Made by a program: the position numbers and the translations under genes. From the NCBI GenBank assembly GCA_944739405.2, contig OX123199.2, forward strand, positions 8,545,898 to 8,609,897: 64,000 bases of DNA. Reading direction: 5' to 3'. A model generated the notes under the pieces. The model saw nothing but the letters and a program-made list of their open reading frames with translations. It was not told the DNA's origin and ran no database searches. The stretch is from Euclidia mi. Taxonomy: Eukaryota; Arthropoda; Insecta; Lepidoptera; Erebidae. Below, piece by piece: positions 1 through 10,932 of this stretch (position 1 is the first letter of the stretch; each line of letters starts with the position of its first letter).

Positions 1-50
1 CGCAGTGTCGCCACGCACATTCAGCTCGCCACAAAGCTGCCCTGCGGTTT
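1..50 (+). CDS. hiw: Possible 3' end of the exon preceding hiw exon 1
   Basis: The first 50 bases are GC-rich compared with what follows and end at a usable donor (GTGAGC at 51-56). Reading from base 3 gives 16 open codons, QCRHAHSARHKAALRF, ending exactly in phase 0. Exon 1 at 25116 begins in phase 0 and is open only in that frame, so the two would fit. I do not recognise the peptide, and a stretch this short could be open by chance. If real, the intron from 51 to 25115 is about 25 kb. Confidence 0.3.
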
Positions 51-505
51 GTGAGCTTTCTTTTCATCTTGTGATATTTTTTTTGTTCATATCACAAGAT
101 GAAGGTGATGTTTGAAAGCCGTTACTCTGCCCTCTGAGTTTGCGTTAGTCTCATATTGAAATAACGACTGCCCCAGAGGGGTCATTATTATTATTATTAT
201 TAACTTTCTTTTATCATCATCCAATTTAAGCCCAAAACAAATTGCAAGTAACTTTGTAGCAATTTTACAAAATTTAATTGTTAAAGTATCTTTCGATGCA
301 AGTGAACAAATGTTGCCTTGCTTAGAACTTAGGATCGTTTCACTTAGTGAAAATGCGCCTCAATAACGTATAAAAACACGATAAGCCTTATTTTTTTATT
401 ATATCTCTTGTCCCGTGAATTACATAGCACGATAAGTCGTCGGTCCCGAATGCCATGAAGATCATTGACAGTCGTTACAGGTCGCTTTTCTCTTTTTTTC
501 TGTAG
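51..505. other. No gene seen
   Basis: AT-rich non-coding sequence with a short ATT run near 186-204. A duplicated 'atcacaagatga' motif appears in inverted form at about 66-106. I recognise no gene or known element. Confidence 0.5.
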
Positions 506-722
506 GTATGTGTGTGGGTGTGGCCGACTCTGGTGTCGGAGTTTTCAGACCACCCGAAGGCCTCTGACATGGCCTAACGATTCTTGTTCTGAGAGAAGAA
601 CCGGGACCTTTCTTTGGAGCTTTACTTGCGCTCCAAATATACGCGGCCACCCATCCAAATAGCGACGAGTGCAAACCTATTACGGACGACAAATCAAGGT
701 TCGCTAGGAGCGCTACATGAGA
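506..722 (+). repeat. Interspersed repeat, family A
   Basis: Begins near a T-rich/TGTGTGGG run and carries GTGTCGGAGTTTTCAGACC, AAGAACCGGGACC and a CCACCCATCCAAATAGCGAC tail. The same order of motifs recurs at 15771-16030, 34180-34335 and 44462-44702, and in reverse at 55905-55985. SINE-like by size and dispersion; the copies differ by many substitutions. Confidence 0.75.
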
Positions 723-2568
723 CGCTAGCATTCATGAATATACTGACACTTGTCTAAGCTACAGAATATCGTTTTCAATTTGGGTTGTGACAGCAATCGC
801 TCTGTGGAAAAACTAAAATTCCGTTTCTGTTTAGTATGCAACTGGGGTCACGCTAGGATGATAAGGATAACATAGTATTGCCATTAATATGCCATGTTCC
901 AATTATTTTTTATTCTTTTGCATAGAACATTTTAACAGTAATGTGTGTCCATCTATAGGTACATAAATAAATACAATAACAAAAGAAACATGAAGCTCCA
1001 TCAAATTAGTCTCCATTGGCTTTAACTACAATCCTCTTAACGTTGAGGTTGAGTTTAATAATGGAAATGCGCTCTCTCTCCATGGGAAAATTCTTCACTT
1101 CCAATATTATACGGATTGGAAGCCTGCTCATTCACGCTGAAATCAGCAAGGCTCTACGACTTAATAAGACCTGCGATTTATTTACGTGTTGTGATCATGT
1201 TTACACCGTAGTTCAAAAGTTACTCGTTAGTACGGGCCCATGCTACGTTATATTTAGTTATTTTTAGTTGTAATAAGTTTAAATTTATTTTAGATATAAT
1301 CAACAACAAAATGTTGTTTTTTGTAACTGATATGAATTGGGTGTAGATTTAACATTGAAGTGTAATAAAATTGTTATTGGAAATGTGTTCGTGTCTCAAT
1401 CAGACAGTGCCTAACATGTTTGTGCATATTCTCAAAACTTTACTTATACTTATGTAACAGGCCTTAATAGCTTGAAGAAAATCTATAAAAACATAAACTA
1501 TTTTCAAAGCCGGAATAGCCGCAGTTGCTGCAATTCTTAGACATGAAATAAATACTCCGAGTTCCGATGAACGCAGAAAATATTCAATATTTCAAGGCAA
1601 GGTACCTAAGTGGCTTCGGTATTTAATGAACGTTCCTGCTATATTTGTATCTAATAATCGTCTCACAGATTGTAGAGCGGGTCTTCTAAGTTAATATTCG
1701 TATGTTTATTGGCTGACCTTCTATCCAGCGGCATCAAGTTTGTCGATGGATCTACAAGTTCATTTAATCTTATTATGTAGTTAGAAAATTTATTGAATGC
1801 ACTCAGAAGAAATTACGTGCGCTTCCAGATGCAGCATCGATGTAACGACGTGTTGATAAGTTAGTCTCGTCTTTATCCTATTAATTAAATTAAAAGATAA
1901 TTAGTTTTTACTAATATATGATATGTTGTACGTAGAGTAATAAAAACACCTCAGATGAAATTAAAATGTGCGCCTGCTCGTGAAAATATCAATGACAGCG
2001 ATGACTCTCAGCGCAGTCAAGCAAACACGCGGCCAGGTCAGGGTCTGCTATAAATACTATACAGCTATAATAATAGGGTATGTAAAGCAGTGTGTTCCTA
2101 CTGATTTTATATATCACCCTCCAGCCTCCCTAAACTATTGATATCCTAAAGTAAAATATAGGTTGAAAATTTATTTGAACTTACGTTCTCTATTTTATCT
2201 TACTATGAAAATAGGTACCTATATTTGTTCATTATACACAACTTTAAATTGGCGATATAAAAGAGTGGTCATACGTTTTACTGTCCGTTATTTCTCGTGG
2301 TTATACGCCCTTGCATTGCGAACGTAGCAATAATTGTAAATGTAGAGTCATTAAGTAATTACTTATAAAGACGGTCATAAGCATTCATCTAAAATGTTGC
2401 TGAAATGTGACCGTATGTCTCGCGCTGTCTAAGTTATCAGATCTCATGTAAAGACAAGCTTCCAACTCTACAAGCACTAACTTCACGAACTGTACGTGAA
2501 AACATGTGGCTTGGCAATTTATTCACTGTTCATTGCTTGTTCTGTTATATATGTAATCATTCTTATAG
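723..2568. other. No gene seen
   Basis: About 1.8 kb of AT-rich sequence. No open frame looks coding and no terminal repeats were found. The segment 740-860 may hold a worn piece of a SINE, but too little remains to assign it. Confidence 0.45.
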
Positions 2569-2990
2569 TTATGCAGTTCCAACATATTTATGACTAGAAA
2601 CAATTCTTTTAAAGGGTACATGCCTTGTGATGACACTATCCAACTTCTCGTAAAACATATCTACAGCTAAATTAGTATCTTGTTGTAGGACGAAGTCTGT
2701 CCAGTCTATACTGGAGATGACTGCGTACAAGCTATAGAAGTCCGCCTTGCGGCAATTCCATTCAGAGGGAATACTCATACTTTAAAACTTATAAAGTATC
2801 TCCAAACCAGAATAGTAGGCATCCAGCGGTACTAGAGGTTCAACAGCAGTACCTACGACAGTATCATTTGAAATAGAAGTTGTTAAAATCAGGTCCAAGA
2901 CACGTCAATATTCAATCAATATAGGTAGTATTACACTGTTTAAGTTTACAGAAATCCAAAAACTCATTGAATTGATTTTTTACTGCAGTA
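2569..2990 (-). mobile_element. Jockey/CR1-like LINE remnant, endonuclease-RT linker
   Basis: On the minus strand, with one break, the sequence reads LVLDLILTTSISNDTVVG and EPLVPLDAYYSGLEILYKF, then WNCRKADFYSLYAVISSIDW and ITRHVPFKR. This is the part of a non-LTR retrotransposon ORF2 from the end of the endonuclease (LDLVLT) to the linker before RT (FRKADFxxLxxxLxxxDW). It is 5' and 3' truncated and not functional. Confidence 0.75.
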
Positions 2991-3013
2991 CTACAAGATT
3001 TTCAATTATGCTC

Positions 3014-3187
3014 CTGCTACACCTGCGTCTTAACGCGTTAATTAGCGCGTTAATTTAGGCGCTACGTAGATGTGGCCAACGTTTTAACGCGTTAAAATAC
3101 TAATTTCCAATGTAATTTTCTTAACGTGTTAATTAATGCGTTGATGGCCATTGCCATTAACGTTAACGCTAACGCAGGTGTAGCAGT
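3014..3187. mobile_element. Small inverted-repeat element (MITE-like)
   Basis: Exact 15-base inverted repeats CTGCTACACCTGCGT at 3014-3028 and 3172-3186 enclose a short core filled with variants of TTAACGCGTTAA. No clear target duplication. It directly adjoins the Harbinger-like element at 3195. Confidence 0.6.
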
Positions 3188-3194
3188 AGCATTA

Positions 3195-4041
3195 GGGCCT
3201 GTTCACGAGATCGGTCTAAGCGGCGCGCGTCGCGGCGGGCGGCGCGGCAGAGCGTCGTGCACGCCACGACCCTACAGCAGCGGTAAACGCAGCGGCAAAT
3301 GTGGACGTATTTGGGCCGACGGAGTTACCCATAAATATGGCGATAACCAAAATATCTTTGTGTAACTATACGGTATACCTACAAAATTGTCGACATTGGA
3401 TCTTCATTTCTTACAAGTATTTTATATCAAAGGAATAATACATATTCGCAATTCATGAGGCGTTGAATAGGTACCTACACAACGTAGATTACGTTAAGTA
3501 GGTAGGTAAATCACCTTTTAACTTTCATAGTAGCTGTGTCTGTACCTAAATAGGTACATATGTACATTACTCAATGTTTTAATGTTTGCGATTTATATTA
3601 AAACCTACCATTACATTCTGTAAAACATTGTTTCATTACATCTCGCAACGTTTTATTAACATTTTTGTATTTATACAGCGGATGTGTTGCTATCCACACA
3701 CGCGACCGTTTAAAAATTTCGACTTTAAATGTCTCCGTATTCATTACCGCCACAAAATATTTAACAAATAGTTTAACCGCCTAGTTCGTCCCTCGCGTAA
3801 CGCTGTCTGTGCCGCTCGGAGTCGTGGCGTCGGACTCGGTCGCAGTACATTTGTTCCCGCCGCTCGCCGCACCGCACGCCGCGCCGCTCGCCGCGCAGCC
3901 AATCGCGCCAAAAAAAACGCGCGCGTTATCGCTGTGCGCGGCGGCTCGTGGCGTGCTTCGAACGTCTTCATACATTTGATCTTGCCGCTAGCCGCCCCGC
4001 GCTAAGCCGCCGCTCAGAGCGGCAAGGTCGTGACAGGGCCG
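3195..4041. mobile_element. Harbinger-like non-autonomous DNA element
   Basis: Ends are GGGCCTGTTCACGA and, as reverse complement, CGGCCCTGTCACGA, flanked by TTA on both sides (3192-3194 and 4042-4044). A three-base TTA duplication and GGGCCTGTT-type ends fit PIF/Harbinger. Both ends are very GC-rich (CGGCGGGCGGCG type) and the centre is AT-rich. No transposase was seen. Confidence 0.55.
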
Positions 4042-4639
4042 TTAAAGTCACCAACTATTATCAACTAACAGCTAGAATACGAAACCGCGGCATTTTCAAT
4101 ACAAGTTTAAACTTCTAGATACTGTTTACTATATTATAACTTGATGGTAGGTAAACCACACATACAAGCAATTTTACATTTTTCCATGTCACTAAAGCAA
4201 ACAGCAGTTCTTTGTCGTCGGTTAGTCAATGTCTTTTAACAGTGTAACAATCCGTCACTGCTAACAGAACTCCACCCTAACCGACATTACCAGCACGATC
4301 CTTCCGTCATACTATAAAATTTGATGGGAATAATTCAGCGTCGTATATTAAGGTATTTAGGAACGTTTCAGTTAAGGCAATGAGATCACAGGCACATACA
4401 CAAACACTACTGTTAAAATGTTTGAGTTTTTGAGCGCAGTCCTCATACATTTTGGTAGAATAATATAACTTTTATTGCATGCATTTTGTTGAGTTTCTTT
4501 GTATGAATTTTACAATTAGAAATGTTACGATTACAATTAACGAATTTATTGAAGAAAAACCTTATTCTGACTTTTATTATTTGTTTGTTCTGTGTCAGAA
4601 TAAACGGAATCATGGGTATGGCAGAAGAAGCATGAAAGT
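4042..4639. other. No gene seen
   Basis: AT-rich spacer with no recognisable coding or repeat structure. Confidence 0.45.
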
Positions 4640-5068
4640 AGAATCAATGCGGTGGAAATGAGAGCTTTGAGGAGTATGTGAGGAGTAAGGCTAACAGATA
4701 AAGTAAAAAACAGGGTGATACGAGAGAAGTGTGGTCTACAAGAAGATGTAGTGACAAAGATTGAGAAAGGAATGTTGCGATGGTTTGGACATTTGGAACT
4801 GATGAATGAAAGAAGAAGAACGAAAGATGTGTATCGTGTAAGAATGAATGGAGATGTTGGAAGGGGACGCCCAAGACGGACGTACACCGACCAAATAGGT
4901 GACGTACTAAAAAAGGGCCAAATTAAAAGTAGGTACCCATAACCGGCGAGCATGCATGATGAGGTTAATGAATGACGAGGATGCGAAAGAGGTGTGTTTG
5001 AACCGGAGCATTTGGAGTTCCATGGTCTCTGCCTACCCCAACGGGAGATAGGCGTGACGATAGATATT
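4640..5068 (+). mobile_element. RTE-type LINE, C-terminus and 3' tail
   Basis: Part of it reads KIEKGMLRWFGHLELMNERR and GRGRPRRTYTDQIGDVLKKG, the usual C-terminal motif (LRWxGHxxRM ... GRPRxxWxD) of an RT-bearing LINE. After a stop comes a tail with GTCTCTGCCTACCCC...GGCGTGACGATAGA. Related tails occur at 40136-40432 and 48590-48715. Confidence 0.75.
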
Positions 5069-5261
5069 TATCTATTTAGATAGAGTACAAGTTATACACG
5101 TATGCCGCCGTTTCGCGCGCGCTCATCCATCCATTCAGTGCGTTATAGCATACACTTCGCTGCCTATTGATATTGAAGTGCTCACGCCAATTACACAGGC
5201 TACGAGGCAGGCAATGGAGCGTTAATATCTAGACGTACAATAATGTGCTCCTACTTTAACA

Positions 5262-5530
5262 TCTTCTCCTATCATTATCCTAGTTGCAACCCAGGGTCAG
5301 CCTACTTGGCTAACCGGATTGCACTGAATATTAGTTTTTCCACAAAGCGACTCCCTGCCTGGTCTCGGTAACCCAGAGGGATATTGGTATTTCATGGTTC
5401 CACTAGTGTCAGTTCATTCAGAGATACTGACTCCTTATAACATCTGCCAAAGATCTTCATGACAGCCGGGACCAACGGCTTAATGTGCTTTCCGAAGCAT
5501 GCAGCAAGCGATAATTTACAAATAAATGTC
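5262..5530 (-). repeat. tRNA-derived SINE, family B (truncated)
   Basis: Carries CTAACCGGATT, GAATATTAG, TTTTTCCACAAAGCGACT and GACAGCCGGGACCAACGG in the order seen in the fuller copy at 22130-22565. The tRNA-like head, on the minus strand at the right end in full copies, is missing here. Confidence 0.7.
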
Positions 5531-5559
5531 ATTACTTTGTTCTTGCAACACTTATTATA

Positions 5560-6010
5560 CTTACATTTTTTCAATGGTCACATTATGAGGCTTAGTATAA
5601 GCCAAGCCTTCGCACGTCTTTCTACTGGGTGACACGATTCGTGGCCACGTCGTCGAAAACCACGATAGCAGCCAATAAGAGACTCCATCGCCGTTCGAAT
5701 CGAGACCTGCGCTGGCTAAACTCGGATTAAGCCCCCCTATTGCCTCGAACATGTGGACTAAATGTAAATGAAACATTTTTCTGCACTACTTGAACTTATT
5801 TAATGGACTCCACCATCTAGATAATACTCACACAACCCTATATTATCACTTCTGCATCTTTTATACTAATATTATAAACTAGCTTTTGCCCGCGGCTTCG
5901 CTTACGTTTGTGTTACCCCGTAACACAAAACTCCTTCATAGTTCGATAGTAATTTTCGTTTTAATTCTGTTCATAGGGACTAATAAGAAATATAACTACA
6001 AGAAGTATTT
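5560..6010. other. Spacer with a Helitron-like end fragment
   Basis: At about 5865-5905 the sequence atactaatattataa is followed by CTAGCTTTTGCCCGCGGCTT. On the minus strand that reads as the 3' terminus of a Helitron-like element (GCGGGCAAAAGCTAG). The rest is unassigned. Confidence 0.45.
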
Positions 6011-6024
6011 GAAACATTTCTGTA

Positions 6025-6240
6025 AACAGTATTTTTAGAGATCCGTAGTCAAAAATGGCTAACACGGAATCCTTATAGACGCGCTATGTCTGTCAGTCTA
6101 TCCGTATGTCACAACCACTTTATGCCGAAACTATTCAGTTTACACATTTGAAAATTGGTAGGTAGATGTATTCTGTGAATCCCTTTACGGCGTTATAGAA
6201 ATAAAAAAATATTGAATATAAAGGAGGGCTCTTCATACAT
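6025..6240 (+). repeat. Decayed copy of repeat family F
   Basis: GATCCGTAGTC, CACGGAATCCTTATA and TGTCTGTCAGTCTATCCGTA follow the plan of a common interspersed repeat (better preserved at 8946-9196) with 'gttccgtacc'-type ends and an internal TCTGTCCGTC run. Confidence 0.5.
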
Positions 6241-7600
6241 GGAACTGATGTGGCAAATGGGTCGTTAAAAATTACTTTGAGGTTCCTAAATCCATTGTTT
6301 CTCAAAGCCAATCGTTTGAAAGATATACAGTTCCAAAGTGGTAAAATGGGTGTGTGTGTTTGTCCCTGTAACTTTTAAAACAAGCGAGTGACAAATCTAA
6401 AAAAATATATGCTGTAGATCGTTATAAAAACTTCCAACGAAAATTGGTTTGAACGATAGGTATGTAGTCAGCAGTTTTTGAAATAAAGTACATCTTAAAA
6501 ACCGCAAATATAGCTTTGTCCTTTATACAAATACTATTAACCCCTCTCGCGTCGGGCGTGAAAAATAAAAAATGTCCGGTATTGCCGGCTGCTTTACGTC
6601 TTGACCGAGCAACAGATGACCGGGGCGTCATTGTGTTACCTATATCTCAGTTAGTTTTAAGCGTATCACAAAAATAATGACGGTTTTGGCATCCTTGAAA
6701 TATGTTTTACAAACTTACAATATATATAGATATAATGTATAAATACATTTTCTCTGCAGTTCGTTGAAATAAAACTCGAAAATACGAAAAAATCATCTTT
6801 AATAATACTTTCAACACACACAATCTCACAAATATTTAGCATTTCAGCTATTATTCACAGCACTTTATATACCTTACTTAATTAATTATTGAATTTAATC
6901 AACAGTTAAAATCAACTTCACTAATATTTTTATAAATCAACAAAAGCTTTAACACATAATCGATGTACGAAACGGCATCCATAGTCGCGCGCGAAACTGT
7001 GCCGATTTAGATACACTTTCGTAATTTTCAAAATCATAAGCTTAGTATTTTATTATTGTTTACTCAATAGTTTGTGATAAATAAGAAAGGTACCGTATTT
7101 TAACTACCTAATCTTACAAAAATTAAACGAGAGCGGTTGTATTTAGAACTTGCCGCCATTTTTGGTAATGATATTTTGAAAATCGTTTTTCGTTATAATT
7201 TAAACAATGATCATATCTAAACTATATTTTATAGAAAACAAGATTAGTTTTCGAGTATAATGATATATAATAGATTTAGTGAAATTACGAGATTGTGTCG
7301 CTACACGTTTTTCAAAGCAGAGCTGTTGTCACTCTAACGCGCACGAAATCAAACTTGTGGTAAACAATTTTTAGTCGTTATTTTTGCAAAAAATGTCTAT
7401 GAAAATGGCAACCAATTACAATGCAGAATTGAAAATAATATTCATACTTTGCAATAGTGGGGCATAATCTTATTGGTGGAATTATTTTAACGTCATTTAA
7501 AAGTTGTGAAATGTGGCGCTGTCGTTGCGGGACATACGTGTTTCCCGCAAGCACTGGACGGAACAAATTTTCCTGGGATATACGCCGGCGTCCCAGAGGT
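6241..7600. other. No gene seen
   Basis: AT-rich sequence. Short open frames exist but none has composition or motifs of a gene. TA-rich runs at 6720-6760 may be a worn microsatellite. Confidence 0.4.
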
Positions 7601-7625
7601 TAATAGTTAGTCGAAGATAATGGCT

Positions 7626-7862
7626 ATGGTAAGTGGATACCTCCACTACGGAACCCTTCATGAGCGAGTGTGACTCGCAATAGCGAATAGCTTTCATAAT
7701 ATTTCGTCCTAGGTATTACTTGTAGGCGTTTGCCATTATAAAGCTTTGCTGCATTACGATTCCGCATTAACAGGACTGGAACATCAACATTCAGTCTCAA
7801 GTTGCGTGCAGGTACTCCTGATAATTGTAAGGAGTTCAGAAATTCTATAGGGTATGACTTAA
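7626..7862 (-). pseudogene. Helitron helicase C-terminal fragment
   Basis: On the minus strand one frame reads SYPIEFLNSLQLSGVPARNL, then RLNVDVPVLLMRNRNAAKLY and NGKRLQVI before a stop. This matches the late part of the PIF1-like helicase in Helitron Rep/Hel proteins (YPxEFLNSLxxSGxPxHxLxLKxGxPxxLLRNxxxxxLxNGTRL). No helicase motifs I-III and no Rep domain were found nearby, so it is a relic. Confidence 0.75.
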
Positions 7863-8404
7863 ACTAACGTAACTTGGTCAGTATTCATGACATTATCTAC
7901 CGAAAGGTGCTCAACAACATCACTTTGCATACAGTCAAATGTCAAAGCCATGGTCCGATATATCTCTATACACACTTTCGCATTTATGAGTAGAGAATAT
8001 TGGTTCAGCCGATTTAGCGTGAAATCGATACATACATACATACACATTTTTTGCGCATTGATACCTAATATTAGTAGGGGTTAGCCAAGGCTGTTACAAT
8101 AATTATTAGTTTATATAAGTAAGCGAACGAAGTAATGACAGTCACCATAATATGACAATGTATAAATGTGACAATACTGATGGATATACGATAGCACATG
8201 CGCAGCACTCATTTATTACAGCGCATGCGTTCTTACTGTCAATAGGTAGCAGGTTTGTCCCTACAAACTTCGACCCTCTCTAAAATCCCTCCCAGATTAT
8301 TTTTTGCAACTAATTATATAAACCGATTTGACTACAATAGGTAGCCAAATCGTTTCAGGCGTTCTTGAGTTATAAAAAGTGTAACTAACACGACTTTCTT
8401 TTGT
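7863..8404. other. Spacer with Helitron-associated debris
   Basis: At about 7960-8075 the minus strand resembles the 5' part of a lepidopteran Helitron-type repeat (aatgcgaaagtgtgta, catacatacata run, cctaatattag). No gene seen. Confidence 0.4.
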
Positions 8405-8711
8405 ATATATAGAATTGGAGGGTTTGTTTACTTGGTTCAAATTGAAAAAAAATTGTTTTGTTTAGGATAGCCCATTGATCGAGGAAGGCTGTAATATTCT
8501 ACCATATACACGAAACAGTATCTAGTCCAAAACTAAACAGCCGGCCCTTGTACTGGAAAATGGACAAACGTACAATTATGTACATACTTTTTTTGTAAAT
8601 ACAAACGTTCTAGAAAGGAAACTCTCTTTCTAGAAAATCCAGACAAACATACAATACATGCTCACGCATACAAATTAATAAATATCGCGGGTGCAACCCC
8701 GGGCACAGCTA
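8405..8711 (+). mobile_element. Decayed Helitron-like element
   Basis: GGAGGGTTTGTTTACTTGG, then GATAGCCCATTGATCGAGGA and a 3' end GCAACCCCGGGCACAGCTAA followed by T. The GATAGCCCA..GGAAGGCT signature and CTRR-T terminus match the Helitron-like copies at 23001 and 46400, but the element is worn. Confidence 0.6.
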
Positions 8712-8945
8712 ATTCAGTACAAGGCAACTATAATAGTTTCTCTGAAAAGCATGAGTGGTTTAGTCAATTCCAGTAACTTTTACAGTATGGCCTTGTGCTT
8801 TGATAAAAGTCATTCCAAGCGCTAACTTTATTGGAAATTGGAGCCGTATGAACTGAAAAGGCAATCTGAGGGCATAGGAATCTTTTTTGTAAAAATAGTT
8901 TTATCAGTTCCGTCGCCGTTGCCAATAAGGTATTTTAATCATTTT

Positions 8946-9196
8946 TAGGGTTTCGTAACCAAAAGGTAAACCGAGAGCTATGGATATTACTAAGGCCGCT
9001 GTTCGTCCATCTGTATGCTATAATTCATGAACCGTGATAGTTAGACAGTTGAAATTTTCCATTCTCAGGATTTTGCAAATAATTGACTTCGTCTCGACTC
9101 TATGAAAGAAAAAAGGGTCTTGGCAGACGGACGGACAACAAATGATCCTATAAGGGTTCCGTTTGTTTTAATTCGAGGTACGGAACCCTAAAAATT
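8946..9196. repeat. Repeat family F
   Basis: Begins AGGGTTTCGTAACC and ends GGTACGGAACCCTAAAAAT, an imperfect inverted repeat, with GGCAGACGGACGGAC inside. Relatives at 6025-6240 and 56721-57217. No coding capacity. Confidence 0.65.
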
Positions 9197-9439
9197 AAAG
9201 AATTTGCCGATCTTCTTTACTTTCCGTATTTCAGTGATCCTAAATAAGAACCCTTTAGACCCTTGTAAGAAACATTCAAGATATGGGCGACCTTCTCTCA
9301 CTCCAAATCGTCCTATAAGTATATTCATCTGGTTCTCTGAAGTTTTATTTAATCGGTTAATGGTTAACGTTTTAAAATATTATGTCGTTCATTTTACAGA
9401 AGTTAAAAAGAGAATAGTTATTTGTGCAACAAGAGAACA

Positions 9440-9600
9440 AAGTTGTTTTTTGTTTCGAGTGCTGATTTTGAGTCCCGAGCAAGCGAAGGATTCTATGACT
9501 CGCTACGCTCGTGAATCAAAGTTAGAATCCTGAGCGTAGTGAGGGACTCAACAGCACCAGATACAAAAAGCTTTGCTCTCGTGTACCACACATAACTTTT
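9440..9600. repeat. Imperfect inverted repeat
   Basis: GAGTCCCGAGCAAGCGAAGG at 9471-9490 is matched in reverse by CCTGAGCGTAGTGAGGGACTC at about 9529-9549. This looks like an interspersed repeat rather than a gene. The surrounding open frame (9204-9533) has no recognisable product. Confidence 0.5.
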
Positions 9601-9734
9601 CACCACAGCAGTGAGAACACATATTACTTAGGAGACATAGAAATGAACAGGAATATATTGAATTCTGCATTAATCATTTGTTGATTTAACTCTTCTGGTG
9701 TTAAAGTTTTTCCGTGTGGTTGACGGCATAGAAT

Positions 9735-10130
9735 ACAAGTGTCACCACCCCCTATCTTCCCGTGGGTGTCGTAAAAGGCGACTAAGGGAGAACACGATGC
9801 AAATTATAATACCATCTTTGCGTAGAGACGGAAAACTCGACATCAAACCCTATATGATTGCTTCGTTGGTCTCGCGGCATAAATCTACGCGTGGGATCGG
9901 GAGGTCCCGGGTTCGATTCCTGGGTCGGGCAGTGTTATTGGGTTTTTCTGTCACGAAATTCTCAGTAGCAGCACGGAGTCTGGAAATGTGCCCGGTACGG
10001 CAATAGGCTCGCCCCTTATTACGTGGGACTAAAGTATATCTGGCGAAAAGTGGGTGTAGAAATACACCTCTGCCTACCCCTTCGGGGATAAAAGGCGTGA
10101 CGATATGTATGTATGTATGTATGTATGGTG
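9735..10130 (+). repeat. Composite tRNA-related SINE, family D
   Basis: A head with CCCGTGGGTGTCGTAAAAGG, then a tRNA-like segment with B box GGTTCGATTCC near 9911, a body AGTAGCAGCACGGAGTCTGG and CGGCAATAGGCTCGCCCC, and a tail CTCTGCCTACCCCTTCGGGG ending in a TATG microsatellite (about 10106-10127). Partial copies at 27850-28080, 31965-32130, 60790-60985 and 61320-61525. Confidence 0.75.
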
Positions 10131-10932
10131 TTAAAGTACAGTCATCATCGCTAGTTTCACTCATCTTTTTAGATTATTTTATATATTAATATAATTTAAC
10201 ACGTTACGCTATACTGTATCAGCATCAGCGAAATTTTTATTCCCGCTACTTTTTTAAATCGCGTTTTAATACCGCGGCCCTGATGTTTATTTTTCAAATG
10301 TATCATTGTTGTAATTCCAAATAAAAATGTATTGTTTAAATACCAATTTTATACTATTAATCAGACTTATTTTTATTAAAATCCAATAATAAATTAAACA
10401 TATAAACAATAACATCTTATAAAAAAAAGTAATTTCTTTATTACAAATATCTTTTTTTATTTGCGTTTCCGAAGGTGTTTTCTTTGAGGTCGAATTCCAA
10501 AATCGAATTTCGAATTCGAAGGGGTTTGTTTTTTCACTCACTTTTATATGCATGTGAAAGAGACAGAGCACAGTAAAATTCGAATGTTTAAAATTTATGG
10601 CTGAACAATGTCAATTCGTGGCACTGAAGACTGAAAAATTAAAAAGCTACTTTGTCTCACGCTCGAATCAAAATCGCGTTTTGTTCACTGTTGTCTCGCA
10701 GCAAAAGCGGCATGTTTGAGCTGCTGTGGTGAAAAAGTTATTTTTAAGGCTATAAATGTTTTACTTACTCAAATATTGATATATCGGCTCCCTGTGTCGT
10801 TGGCATTCTAAGATTTATAAAGCAGGTCATATAGAATCATATTATTAACTTTATTTGAAGATATCACTGTAGAGTGTTCGCTTTCAATATTTATTAGTTT
10901 CATATTTTCCAGTAATATTTGCGCTATTGGAA
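10131..10932. other. No gene seen
   Basis: AT-rich spacer. A cluster of TTCGAATTCGAA-like words lies at 10490-10520. No coding signal. Confidence 0.4.

Noticed and set aside
3126..3365. 79-codon open frame rich in Gly/Arg
   Set aside because: Spans the boundary of two DNA elements and their GC-rich ends; no sign of a protein.
9204..9533. 109-codon open frame
   Set aside because: Runs from the edge of repeat F into an inverted repeat; no recognisable motif.
9880..9935. tRNA gene candidate (GGTTCGATTCC B box)
   Set aside because: Cloverleaf stems do not form; it lies within a SINE with body and microsatellite tail.
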